From the NCBI GenBank assembly GCA_963742205.1, contig CAVUKZ010000007.1:239088-303087 (forward strand): a DNA stretch of 64,000 nucleotides, read 5' to 3'. The notes beneath the pieces are model-generated. The model ran no database searches. It was not told the DNA's origin and was given only the letters and a program-made list of their open reading frames with translations. Position 1 is the first letter of the stretch, and every line of letters starts with the position of its first letter. This document shows, one piece after another, positions 32,694 through 42,284 of this stretch. A program made the translations under genes and the position numbers. The DNA is from WHSW01 sp963742205. GTDB lineage: Bacteria; Actinomycetota; Thermoleophilia; Solirubrobacterales; 70-9.

Positions 32694-35576
32694 TCACGAG
32701 CGCAGCCGTTCCTGGTCGGGGTCGTAGAAGGGCGCCGTCTGGACCACGGCGCTGAGGCGACGCCCGTCGTCGGCGAGCGTGATCGCGGCGCCGTCCTCGG
32801 CCATGTCGGCCGGGATCCAAGCCATCCCGATCGTGCGCTTGAGCCGCGGCGAGAAGCGCGACGAGGTCACCCGCCCAACGGGACGCTCGTCCGCGACGAC
32901 GGCCGCGCCCTCGCTCGGGATCGCGCCGTTGTCGATCGTGAAGCCGACGAGCGTGTTCTCGTGGCCGCGCTCCTTGACGGCCTCCAGCGCCCAGCGGCCG
33001 ATGAAGTTCTCCTCCTTGTCGAGCTTGACGATCCAGGGCATCGCCGCCTCGAGCGGATTCGACTCCGCGTCGGTGTCCTGGCCGACCAGGATGTGCAGCT
33101 TCTGCAGCCGCAGCACCCGCTGAGGCTCGAGGCCGAAGGGGCGGATCCCGTGCGCGGCGCCGGCCTTCAGCAGCGCGTCCCAGAGCTGCTCCGCGAGCGC
33201 GGCCGGGCAGTGGAGCTCGTACCCGAGCTCGCCGACGAAGCCGATTCGCAGCAGCAGGCAGGGGACGCCGGCGATCAGCGCGCGCTTGCCGTCGAGGTAG
33301 GAGAACGAGTCGTTCGAGCAGTCGAGCTCCGTGAGCCCGGAGAGGATCTCGCGCGAGTCGGGGCCGGCCAGGTTGAAGGCCGAGAGCCCCTGGCTGACGT
33401 CGGTCAGGTGGACCTCGAGGTCCCATTCCGCCAGCCACCAGGCGAACCAGCTCTCGACCGCGTCGGCGCCGCTCGAGGTCGTGGTCACGTAGAACGACTC
33501 GATCGTCGAGCCGGCAGATGGTGCCGTCGTCGGTGATCCGCCCGGCGTCGTCGCCGAGGACGCCGTAGCGAATCCGTCCCGGCTTCAGGTTGTCGAAGCG
33601 GTTCGGGTAGAGCAGGTTGAGGAAGGCGCCCGCGTCGGGGCCGCGCACGATCAGCTTGCCGAGGGTCGAGACGTCGATGAGGCCGGCGCTCGTCGTGCAC
33701 GGCCATGGTCTCGGCGTGCGCGTCGCCGTAGTCATAGGGGCGCCGCCAGTCGCCGGCCCAGAGGACGTTGCCGCCGAGCTCACGATGGCGGCCGTGGACC
33801 GCCGAGCGCTTCGCCGGCTCAAACGGCCGCCCGGCGAGAGCACCCATCGGCACCGTCGACCACGGCGGTCTCGCGGTGGTCAGCCCGACATCCGCGACCG
33901 GCGTCGCGGTCCGCTCCGACACCTGCCGGATCGAGGCCAGCTGGCACATCCGCCCCTGGCACGGCCCCATGGTCACGGTCGTGTAGCGCTTCGCGAGCTC
34001 GAGCGAGTCGAAGCCCTCGTCGATCGCGTAGTCGAGGTCGTCGGTGGTCACGTCCTCGCAGAGGCAGGCAAAGCACTTGCCGTGCCCGCCGGCGGCGCCG
34101 GAGGCCGCCTTTGGGACCAGCTCGGCCGGAGCCTCGGCGGCGCTCAGCGCCTCGCGGTCGGCGCGCAGACGGTCGTGGTCGGCGTCGTCGCCGAGCTCGA
34201 GCGAGAGCGCGGCCTCGGCGCCGGCGACCGCACCCGAGGTCTCGGCCTGGTCGTTCGCGCTGTGGCCGGCGACCGCGCCCGCGGTGTGGATTCCGGGGGG
34301 AGCGCCCTCGGGCAGGTACGCGCCGCGGGCCTCGTCCCAGCGGGCCTTCGCCCCGGCCTGCAGCAGCAGTGAGGTCGCGGGCATGGTGCCGCCGGAGACG
34401 GCGATCAGATCGCACTCGATCCGGCTCTCGTTGGCGCCGGTCCAGCCCCCCGCCTCGTCGAGGTCGCCGAGCACCGCGCCCTCCACCCGCCGGCGGCCGA
34501 GGGCGCGGACCACGCCGCGGCCGCGCAGCAGCGGGATGCGCGCCTGCTCCAGGCGCGCGACGAGCTCATCTGCGGGCCCCTCGCGGCGGGCGTCGGCGAC
34601 GGCGAGGACGGACACGCCCGCCTCGCCCAGCGCGAGCGCCGCCTCGACCCCGGAATCACCGACCGTCGCGACGACCGCCTTGCTCCCCGGGCTCACCCGG
34701 TAGAGGCTGGCGAGCCGTCGGGCGCCGGAGCAGAGCATCACGCCGGGAAGGTCGTTGCCCTCGAACATCAGCGGCTGCTCGATCGACCCGGTGGCGGCCA
34801 CGTGGCGATCGGCGCGGATCTGATGCAGCGTGCTCTGCGACCACACCGGGACGATCCCGTCGAAGAACCCGAGCGCCGCCGCCGGGGCGAGCACCTCGAC
34901 ACCCGCGGCCCGCACCAGGGCACCGCAGCTCGGCCGCGCGCCCGGCGCCGTCGCCCGCGAGCACCGTGCCGCCGAGCTCGGGACCGTCGTCGACCAGGAC
35001 CACGTCGGCGCCGATCTCCGCAGCTCGAAGCGCGGCCGAAAGCCCGGCGACGCCCCCGCCGATCACCAGCACGTCGGCGTGGCGGCGGCGGTACTCCGTT
35101 CGCCACTCGCGGTCCGCCTGGCGGCGGGCCAGCCGGCCGAGCCCGGCGGCCCTGCGCAGGACCTTCTCGTACAGCGGCCAGAGCCGGCGCGGCCGGATGA
35201 AGGTCTTGTAGTAGAAGCCCGGCGGGGTGAACGGCTTGCCGAACCGGTCGGTGGCGTTCATGACGTCGAACTCCAACGACGGGCTCGCGTTCATGTGGCT
35301 CACCTGCATGCCCTCGCGCACGGGCTCGGTGCAGGCGCGCACGCCGGGCCAGCCGTCGACGTCGACGAGGCAGTTGGGGCATTGGCCGGCACAGCAGAAG
35401 AGGCCGCGGGGCCGGTGGTACTTGAAGCTGCGCGAGAGCACCTGGCGCCCCGACGCCTGCAGCGCGGAGCCGATCGTGTCGCCCTCGAACGCCTCGACGG
35501 GCTTGCCGTCGAATTCAAACGAGATCGTCCGCGCGCGGTTGATGCGCTCGCCGGGGCTGGGGGGGAGGCGGCTCAT
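32694..35576 (-). CDS. soxA: Sarcosine oxidase/N-methylglutamate dehydrogenase alpha subunit (SoxA/MgdC-like), three frameshifts
   Basis: About 960 residues when joined. Domains in order: an N-terminal Fer2_4 domain with a Cys group CCAGQCPNC; an FAD/NAD-binding domain (VLVIGGGVAGLSAALRAAE); a BFD-like iron-sulfur or zinc part (CFACLCEDVTTDDLDY, GPCQGRMCQLASI); and a C-terminal GcvT aminomethyltransferase domain (GKLIVRGPDAGAFLNLLYPN to the end) that transfers the methylene group to THF. Extra bases near 34922, 33697 and 33505 break the frame. The start ATG overlaps the soxD end by 4 bases. All domains are otherwise complete, so I take the breaks as errors. Confidence 0.87.
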
Positions 35577-35827
35577 CGCTCCGGGAGGCCGACCCAGTGG
35601 ACCTCATTGGTCGTCGTGTCGCGCTCGGCCAAGAACCAAGCCCGGCAACCGGAGCGGTGGTACCACCACTCGCGCTGGACCCCGGCGACGTTGCGGCGGA
35701 AGTAGTTGTAGGTGTTCAGCTCGCGTTGCGAGGGCGCCTCCTTGGGCCGGGGGACGACCTCGCCGCCGTACGCGAAGTCCGTGACCTCGCGCTCGCCGCA
35801 GTTGGGACAGGTGAGCAGAAACGACAT
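35573..35827 (-). CDS. soxD: Sarcosine oxidase/N-methylglutamate dehydrogenase delta subunit (SoxD/MgdB-like)
   Basis: An 84-residue zinc-binding subunit. CPNCGE near residues 7-12 gives two metal ligands; H57 and C60 in YHRSGCRAWF supply the others, as in known SoxD. It is the first gene of the leftward operon, and the order soxD-soxA-soxG-soxB-fhs-fchA follows. A promoter with a 17-base spacer lies about 30 bases upstream. Confidence 0.9.
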   Translation of the reverse strand: MSFLLTCPNCGEREVTDFAYGGEVVPRPKEAPSQRELNTYNYFRRNVAGVQREWWYHRSGCRAWFLAERDTTTNEVHWVGLPER

Positions 35828-35857
35828 TGAGATGGGCGAATCCTCGCCTCCGCGCGC

Positions 35858-35886
35858 ACACTAGACAAATAGGTACAAAATCGCAA
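35858..35886 (-). promoter_or_regulatory. Promoter of the sox-fhs operon with the shared 17-bp motif
   Basis: On the minus strand TTGCGA (35886-35881), 17 bases, TAGTGT (35863-35858). The motif TGTACCTATTTGTCTAG (35877-35861) fills the spacer and touches the -10 box. Its twin lies upstream of set 1 at 17560-17576. An operator inside the promoter spacer suggests repression or MerR-like control, while the set 1 copy lies further upstream of its -10. Confidence 0.55.
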
Positions 35887-36008
35887 GTGGGGGCTCTCGG
35901 CCGGATGGCGGCGACCGCGCGCCGTATGTATGAGCCCACATAGCGGGCGGCAGAATGCTGGCATCGGCGCCATTGCCAACGCCGCGGGTATGTGAGATAC
36001 AACCAGGC

Positions 36009-37374
36009 ATGGCGGCGCGACCGACCCCTGATGACGTCCGGCGGAAGGTCGCCGACGACGGGATCGAATTCCTGTTCGCTCAGTTCGTCGACATGCACGC
36101 GAAGCCGAGCGCAAAGCTCGTGCCCGCGCAGCAGCTCGACGGCCTGCTCGCCGACGGGGCCGGGTTCGCCGGCTTCGCGGCCGGCGACATCGGCCAGACG
36201 CCCGACAACCCAGACCTGATCGCGATGCCGGACGCGGGCACCTTCACCCAGTTGCCCTGGAAGCCGGAGGTCGGCTGGTTCGCCTGCGACGCCACGGTCG
36301 AGGGAGAGGAGTGGCCGTACTGCCCGCGGACGATCCTCCGGCATCAGATCGAGCGCGCCAGTGACGCGGGCTTCGAGCTCAAGATCGGCATCGAGCTCGA
36401 GTACTTCCTGGTCCGCCAGACCGAGGACGGCGGCATCGAGCTCGCCGATCCGCTCGACACGCTCGAACAGCCCTGCTACGACATCCGCGCGCTCACCCGC
36501 TCGTTCGACTTCGTCTCCGACGTGATGCGGCACGTGAACTCGCTCGGCTGGGAGATGTACGCCACCGACCACGAGGACGCCAACGGGCAGTTCGAGCAGA
36601 ACTTCGACTTCGCGGACGCGCTGACCACCTGCGACCGCGCCGTCTTCTACCGCTACATGGTCGAGGCGCTGGCCCAGGAGCGCGGCCTGATCGCGACCTT
36701 CATGCCGAAGCCGTTCGCGCACCTGACCGGCAACGGGTGCCACTTCCACATGAGCCTCTGGGACGGCGACACGAACCTCTTCGAGCGCGACCGCGGCGAC
36801 GACCCGCGCAACCTCGGGCTCACCGATCTCGCCTACCACTTCGTCGGCGGGCTGAAGAAGCACGCCAAGGCCTACATCGCGCTCAGCGCGCCGACCGTCT
36901 CCTCCTACAAGCGCCTGGTGACCGGGGCGCCGACCAGCGGCGCAACCTGGGCGCCGGCGTACGTCACCTACGGCTGGAACAACAGGACGATGATGCTTCG
37001 CATCCCCGAGGCACGGGCGGATCGAGGACCGCACCGTCGACGGCTCCTGCAACCCCTACCTCGCCGCGACCGCGATCCTCGCCGCCGGCATGGACGGGAT
37101 CGAGAACGAGATCGATCCGGGCGATCCGACCTCGGCCAACATGTACGAGATGAGCGAGGAGGAGCGGCGCGAGCGGGGGATCGAGGTCCTCCCGGCCAAC
37201 CTGCTGGACGCGACCCGCGAGCTCGAGGGCGACGAGGTCCTGCGCAAGGCTCTGGGCTCGGTCGGCGACGAGGACTACGTGGACTACTTCATCCGCTGCA
37301 AGCGGCGCGAATGGCAGCTGGCGCACGAGCAGATCACGCAGTGGGAGCTCAACCGCTACCTGCAGCACTACTAG
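36009..37374 (+). CDS. gmaS: Glutamine synthetase family ligase, probable gamma-glutamylmethylamide synthetase, set 2 (one frameshift)
   Basis: About 454 residues. It would join methylamine to glutamate with ATP, giving gamma-glutamylmethylamide, the first step of the N-methylglutamate pathway. Motifs: IGIELEYFL, HEDANGQFEQNF, PKPFAHLTGNGCHFHMSLW, NNRTMMLRIPEA and DGSCNPYLAATAILAAGMDG. An extra C near 37014 splits the frame just after IPEA. Start ATG 36009. The next three genes are mgsABC-like and the divergent operon is sox/mgd-like, exactly the set known for this pathway. The two set 1/set 2 ligases are clearly different paralogues. Confidence 0.83.
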
Positions 37375-37386
37375 GAAGGAGCTGCC

Positions 37387-38295
37387 ATGTGCGGGATCGC
37401 CGGTCTGTTCAGCAAGTCGAGCGCGACCGAGCAGGAGCTCGGCGCCCACCTCAGCGCGATGCTCTCCCAGCTCGCCGATCGCGGGCCCGACAGCGCCGGC
37501 GTGGCGCTGTATCGCGACCCGGCGCCGGCCGGGGCCTGCAAGGTGTCGCTGTTCTCGCCCGAGCCGACGCCACCGTGGCACGAGCTCGCCGGTGAGCTTG
37601 CCGAGGCGTTCGGAGGCGAGGCCGGGCCCGAGATCCGCGCCTCCCATGCCCTGTTCGTAGTCCCGGCGGGCCCCGCGGAGGTGCAGCGGTGGCTCGCGGA
37701 CCGCCACCCCGAGCTCAGGGTGATGAGCGTCGGCGAGCGCATCGAGATCTACAAGGAGGCGGTCGACCCGCGCGACTTCGTCGAGCGCTTCGCGCTTGCC
37801 GACGTCGCCGCGAGCCATGCCCTCGGCCACACGCGGATGGCGACCGAGAGCCGGGTGACGACCGAGCACTCGCACCCGTTCTCGACCGGGCTCGACCTCT
37901 GCCTCGTCCACAACGGGTCGCTCTCGAACCACAACCGGCTGCGCGCGTTTCTCCGCCGCCAGGGGATCGAGTTCCAGACCGACAACGACACCGAGGTCGC
38001 GGCCGGGTATCTGACCTGGCGGCTCTCCGAGGGCGACGATGTGGAGCAGGCGCTCAACCGCTGCCTCGACGACCTCGACGGCTTCTACACCTTCGCCGTC
38101 GGCACGATCGACGGCTTCGCAGTGCTTCGCGACCCGATCGCCTGCAAGCCGGCCGTGCTCGCGGAGACCGACGAGTGGGTGGCCATGGCGTCCGAGTACC
38201 GGGCGATCGCTGTGCTTCCCGGCGCCGAGGACGCGGAGCTGTGGGAGCCCGAGCCCGGCCGGGTGTACTCATGGCAGCGCGCGTTGGTGGCGTGA
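37387..38295 (+). CDS. mgsA: N-methylglutamate synthase subunit A-like, class II glutamine amidotransferase, set 2
   Basis: A 302-residue Ntn amidotransferase starting MCGIAGLFSKSS with Cys2 as nucleophile; also DRGPDSAGVALY, LGHTRMATES and CLVHNGSLSNHN. In N-methylglutamate synthase this subunit binds gamma-glutamylmethylamide and releases methylamine toward MgsC. ATG 37387 is preceded by AAGGAG at good spacing, 12 bases after the ligase gene. Confidence 0.85.
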   Translation: MCGIAGLFSKSSATEQELGAHLSAMLSQLADRGPDSAGVALYRDPAPAGACKVSLFSPEPTPPWHELAGELAEAFGGEAGPEIRASHALFVVPAGPAEVQRWLADRHPELRVMSVGERIEIYKEAVDPRDFVERFALADVAASHALGHTRMATESRVTTEHSHPFSTGLDLCLVHNGSLSNHNRLRAFLRRQGIEFQTDNDTEVAAGYLTWRLSEGDDVEQALNRCLDDLDGFYTFAVGTIDGFAVLRDPIACKPAVLAETDEWVAMASEYRAIAVLPGAEDAELWEPEPGRVYSWQRALVA

Positions 38296-38988
38296 GGGAC
38301 GCTGGCGGCGTCGAGTCGGTCGACCTCGCGACCACGTCGACGAGAGACTTCAACCAGCGCCTGCACGATCTCGAGGCGGGCGGCTCGCAGTGGCGGGTCG
38401 TCAATCCGAACGGGGCGCATGCGCTCGCCGTCGGCCTCGACGCCGAGATCGAGGTCGAGATCGACGGGCACGTCGGCTACTACTGCGCCGGGATGAACAA
38501 GCTCGCGACCGTCCGCATCGGGGGCAACTGCGGGGTCGGGGTGGCGGAGAACATCATGTCGGGGACCGTGGTCGTGCAGGGCGACGCGAGCCAGTCGGCG
38601 GCCGCCTCGGGCCGCGGCGGGCTGCGTCGTGATCGAGGGCAGCGCGTCGGCTCGCTGCGGGATCTCGATGAAGGGCGTGGAGATCGTGGTGCGCGGGTCG
38701 ATCGGCCACGTCGGCGGGTTCATGGCGCAGCGCGGGACGCTGGTCGTCTGCGGCGACGCCGGCGAGGGTCTCGGCGACTCGATCTACGAGACCCGCGTCT
38801 ACGTGCGCGGCGAGGTCGCGGGCCTCGGTGCGGACTGCATCGAGAAGGACATGCGCGACGAGCACCGCTCCGAGCTCGGTGAGCTGCTCCGGCGGGCGGA
38901 GGTCGACGCCGACCCCGGCGACTTCCGGCGCTACGGCTCGGCCCGCCGCCTCTACACCTTCGACGTCGACAACGCGGGCGCCTACTGA
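38292..38988 (+). CDS. mgsB: N-methylglutamate synthase subunit B-like, GXGXG domain, set 2 (one frameshift)
   Basis: About 231 residues from GTG 38292, which overlaps the mgsA stop (GTGA). Beta-helix glycine repeats are GHVGYYCAGMNKLATVRIGG, GVGVAENIMSG, GSIGHVGGFMAQRG and GDAGEGLGDSIYE. One extra base near 38622, in the GRGG/CVVIEGS region, breaks the frame. The stop overlaps the mgsC start by one base (TGATG). Confidence 0.83.
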
Positions 38989-40361
38989 TGACCGAGTTCG
39001 ACGCGCTCAGCAAGCAGGAGGGGTTCGATCCGGCGCTCGCGGGTCGCTGGCGGCCGGGTCTGCGCGAGTCGGCGCTCTTCGACCGCAACGCGATCCACGA
39101 GATCCACCGGATGGCCCGGGAGGGGATCTACGACATCCGCGGCTTCGGCGCCAAGCGCCGCGTCCCCCATTTCGACGACCTGCTCTTCCTCGGCGCCAGC
39201 GTCTCGCGCTACCCGCTCGAGGGCTATCGCGAGCGCTGCGCCACCGACGTCACCCTCGGCACCCGGTTCGCGAGCGAGCCGGTCCGGCTCGAGATCCCGA
39301 TCACGATCGCCGGGATGAGCTTTGGCGCGCTCTCGGCGCCGGCCAAGGAGGCGCTCGGGCGCGGCGCGACCGCCGCGGGGACGTCGACCACCACCGGCGA
39401 CGGCGGGATGCTGCCGGAGGAGCGCGAGCACTCCGAGCGCCTCGTCTACCAGGTCCTGCCCTCGCGTTACGGCCTCGACCCCGACGACCTGCGGCGCGCC
39501 GACGCGATCGAGGTGGTGGTCGGCCAGGGGGCCAAGCCCGGCGGCGGGGGGATGCTCCTGGGGCAGAAGATCTCCGATCGCGTCGCCGAGATGCGCGACC
39601 TGCCCAAGGGCGTCGACCAGCGCAGCGCCTGCCGCCACCCCGACTGGACCGGGCCCGACGACCTCGAGATCAAGATCGGCGAGCTGCGCGAGATCACGGA
39701 TTGGCGCAAGCCCATCTACGTCAAGATCGGCGCCACCCGCACGTTCTTCGACGTTGCCCTGGCGGTGAAGGCCGGGGCGGACGTGATCGTGCTCGACGGC
39801 ATGGAGGGCGGGACGGCGGCGAGCCAGGAGGTGTTCATCGAGCACGTCGGGATCCCGATCCTTGCCGCGATCCCGGAGGCGGTCCGCTCGCTGCAGGAGC
39901 TGGGGATGCACCGCGAGGTGCAGCTGATCGTCTCGGGCGGCATCCGCTCGGGGGCCGACGCCGCCAAGGCGCTGGCGCTCGGGGCCGACGCGGTCTCGAT
40001 CGGCGTCGCGGCCGTGGTCGCGCTCGGCGACAACGCGCCCGAGTTCGAGCAGGGCTACGAGGCGATCGGGAGCTCGGCCGGCTTCTACGACGACTGGCAC
40101 GAGGGCCGCGATCCGGTCGGGATCTCGACCCAGGACGAGGAGCTCGCGAGCCGCTTCGACCCCGAGCTCGGCGGCCGGCGGCTGGCCAACTACCTGCGCG
40201 CGATGGTGCTCGAGACCCAGACCCTGGCCCGCGCCTGCGGGAAGTCACACGTGCACAACCTCGAGCCGGAGGACCTGGTGGCGCTGACGGTCGAGGCCTC
40301 GGCGATGGCGAAGGTGCCGCTTGCCGGGACGAGCTGGGTGCCCGGCCGCGACCCGACGTAG
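38988..40361 (+). CDS. mgsC: N-methylglutamate synthase subunit C-like, FMN glutamate-synthase domain without Fe-S cysteines, set 2
   Basis: A 457-residue FMN protein: ITIAGMSFGALSAPAKEALG, VLDGMEGGTAAS, LIVSGGIRSGADAAKALALG and ACGKSHVHNLEPEDLVALT. Where set 1 has QCYHCHTGRCPVG this protein has FYDDWHEGRDPVG, so no cluster can be bound. As far as I recall the Cys-free form is the usual one in GlxD/MgsC proteins of methylamine clusters. It would join methylamine to 2-oxoglutarate and reduce the product to N-methylglutamate. Confidence 0.86.
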   Translation: MTEFDALSKQEGFDPALAGRWRPGLRESALFDRNAIHEIHRMAREGIYDIRGFGAKRRVPHFDDLLFLGASVSRYPLEGYRERCATDVTLGTRFASEPVRLEIPITIAGMSFGALSAPAKEALGRGATAAGTSTTTGDGGMLPEEREHSERLVYQVLPSRYGLDPDDLRRADAIEVVVGQGAKPGGGGMLLGQKISDRVAEMRDLPKGVDQRSACRHPDWTGPDDLEIKIGELREITDWRKPIYVKIGATRTFFDVALAVKAGADVIVLDGMEGGTAASQEVFIEHVGIPILAAIPEAVRSLQELGMHREVQLIVSGGIRSGADAAKALALGADAVSIGVAAVVALGDNAPEFEQGYEAIGSSAGFYDDWHEGRDPVGISTQDEELASRFDPELGGRRLANYLRAMVLETQTLARACGKSHVHNLEPEDLVALTVEASAMAKVPLAGTSWVPGRDPT

Positions 40362-40393
40362 GCTGCAGAAGCCCGAAGGAGGCTAAGGAAGGT

Positions 40394-41596
40394 ATGGCGA
40401 CGATCCTGTGCGTGCTCTACGACGATCCTGTCGACGGGTACCCGCCCGAATATGCGCGCGATTCGGTGCCGGAGATCGAGAGCTATCCCGGCGGGCAGAC
40501 GACGCCGACGCCGGACTCACTCGACTTCAATCCGGGAGAGCTCGTCGGCTGCGTCTCCGGCGCCCTCGGCCTGCGCGGCTACGCCGACGAGGCCGGACAC
40601 GAGCTGGTTGTCACATCGGACAAGGATGGCCCTGACTCGGAGCTCGAGCGTCGCCTGCCGCAGGCCGATGTGGTCATCTCGCAGCCCTTTTGGCCTGCCT
40701 ACATGACCCGGGAGCGGATCGCGAAGGCTCCGAATCTGAAGCTGATCGTGACCGCCGGGATCGGCTCTGACCACACCGATCTGGACGCGGCGGTCGAGGC
40801 TGGGATCACGGTCGCCGAAGTCACGTACAGCAACTCGATCAGCGTCTCCGAACACGTGGTGATGATGATCCTGGGGCTCGTGCGCAACTACATCCCCTCG
40901 CACCAGATCGTCCGCGACGGCGGCTGGAACATCGCCGACGCTGTCAGCCGCAGCTATGACCTCGAGGGGATGCAGGTCGGCAGCGTCGCCGCCGGTCGCA
41001 TCGGCTCCGCCGTGCTCCGCCGGCTGAAGCCGTTCGACGTCGGCCTCCATTACACCGACCGTCACCGCCTGCCGTCCGACGTCGAGGCAGAGCTCGGCGC
41101 GACCTTCCACGAGTCGACTGCGGACATGGTCCCGGAGATGGACGTGGTCACGATCAACGCCCCGCTCTACGCCGAGACGCTGGACCTGTTCGACGAGGAG
41201 ATGATCGGGCGGATGAAGCGCGGTGCCTACATCATCAACACCGCGCGGGGCAAGATCTGCAATCGGGACGCGATCGCCGCGGCGCTCGAGTCGGGCCAGC
41301 TCGCCGGCTACGCCGGCGACGTCTGGTTCCCACAACCGCCGCCAAAGGATCATCCATGGCGGACGATGCCGCACGAGGGCATGACCCCGCACATCTCGGG
41401 CTCGAGCCTCTCGGCGCAGGCGCGCTACGCCGCCGGGACCCGCGAGATCCTTGAGTGCTTCTTCGCTGAGAAGCCGATCCGCGAGGAGTACCTGATCGTT
41501 CAGGGCGGCGCCCTGGCCGGCGCCGGCGCACACTCGTACGGTTCCGGCGACGCGACCGGTGGGTCGGAGGAGGCCGCGGGCTTCCGCGCGCAGTAG
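40394..41596 (+). CDS. fdh: NAD-dependent formate dehydrogenase (metal-free, D-2-hydroxyacid dehydrogenase family)
   Basis: A 400-residue cytoplasmic enzyme oxidising formate to CO2 with NAD+. It is very close to the Pseudomonas sp. 101 type: CVLYDDPVDGYP at the start, ISQPFWPAYMTRERIAKAPN, the NAD fold VGSVAAGRIGSAVLRRLKPF, catalytic Arg in NTARGKICNRD, Gln in YAGDVWFPQPPPKDHPWR, and His in MTPHISGSSLSAQARYAAGT. The C-terminal SYGSGDATGGSEEA is also kept. ATG 40394 follows AAGGAAG, 32 bases after mgsC. It completes C1 oxidation from the formate released by FTHFS. Such close similarity to proteobacterial methylotroph enzymes suggests horizontal transfer. Confidence 0.95.
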   Translation: MATILCVLYDDPVDGYPPEYARDSVPEIESYPGGQTTPTPDSLDFNPGELVGCVSGALGLRGYADEAGHELVVTSDKDGPDSELERRLPQADVVISQPFWPAYMTRERIAKAPNLKLIVTAGIGSDHTDLDAAVEAGITVAEVTYSNSISVSEHVVMMILGLVRNYIPSHQIVRDGGWNIADAVSRSYDLEGMQVGSVAAGRIGSAVLRRLKPFDVGLHYTDRHRLPSDVEAELGATFHESTADMVPEMDVVTINAPLYAETLDLFDEEMIGRMKRGAYIINTARGKICNRDAIAAALESGQLAGYAGDVWFPQPPPKDHPWRTMPHEGMTPHISGSSLSAQARYAAGTREILECFFAEKPIREEYLIVQGGALAGAGAHSYGSGDATGGSEEAAGFRAQ

Positions 41597-41599
41597 CGC

Positions 41600-42245
41600 T
41601 CAGGCGAATCGCTTCGGCGGCGCGGGGTCGCGGGGCTTGAGGCCGCGGGCCAAGCGGTCCCCGGCGAGGAGCTCCTCGGCCCGCTCGAGGTCCTGGGGGG
41701 AGTTGACGTTGAAGAAGATCCGCTCCGGGTCCCCAAACCGGGCGACGTTGCGCCTCGGAGATCACGTGCGGGTCGAGCCCGGCCACGGCGTCGCGCATCG
41801 CGGCGCCGGCGGCCAACTCGGCGCCGAGCGCCTCCGACACCTCGGGCGAGTAGCGCCCAAGCAGCGGCTCGAGCCGGCCGCCGATCTCGCAAACCGCCAC
41901 GGGTGCCTCCAGCTGCGCAAGCCAGTTGAGCAGCTTCGCGGGCACGAATGGCATGTCGCAGGCGATCGCGACGACGCCGCGCCCGGCGCTCGCGCCGAGC
42001 GCTGCCAGCACGCCCGTGAGCGGGTGGCGGGGCTCGCTGGGCTCGCTCAGCAGCCGGCAGTCGAGCCGGGGCAGGGGGGAGTCGGGCTTGGCCACGACCA
42101 CGGGGTCGAGGCCCGCCGAGCCCACCGTGCTCACGACGCGCGAGACAAGGGGGCGGCTCGCCAGCTCGACCAGGGCCTTCGGCGCCCCCATTCGGCGGCT
42201 GGCCCCTCCGGCGAGCACCGCTCCGACCGTCACTGGCCGCTTCAC
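41600..42245 (-). CDS. mobA: Molybdenum cofactor guanylyltransferase MobA (one frameshift)
   Basis: About 215 residues. MobA attaches GMP to molybdopterin to make the guanine dinucleotide cofactor that enzymes like the one at 5674 need. The nucleotide motif GAVLAGGASRRMGAPKAL is near the start and the metal-binding GVVAIACDMPFV is near residue 95. A frame break near 41752 separates the final part (ARFGDPERIFFNVNSPQDLE), which is characteristic of MobA. It ends 3 bases from the convergent fdh stop; the start GTG 42245 is divergent from moeA. Confidence 0.85.
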
Positions 42246-42284
42246 ATACCCAGTCTCGCAGTGGATTAGCCACACTGCCTGCCC

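Noticed and set aside
30670..35827. Plain sarcosine oxidase operon for glycine betaine breakdown
   Set aside because: Not excluded biochemically, but no betaine or dimethylglycine genes or glyA are near, while gmaS-mgsABC is directly divergent; N-methylglutamate dehydrogenase fits better.
40394..41596. Phosphoglycerate dehydrogenase or another D-2-hydroxyacid dehydrogenase
   Set aside because: The FDH-specific DVWFPQPPPKDHPWR and TPHISGSSLSAQARYAAGT motifs are intact.
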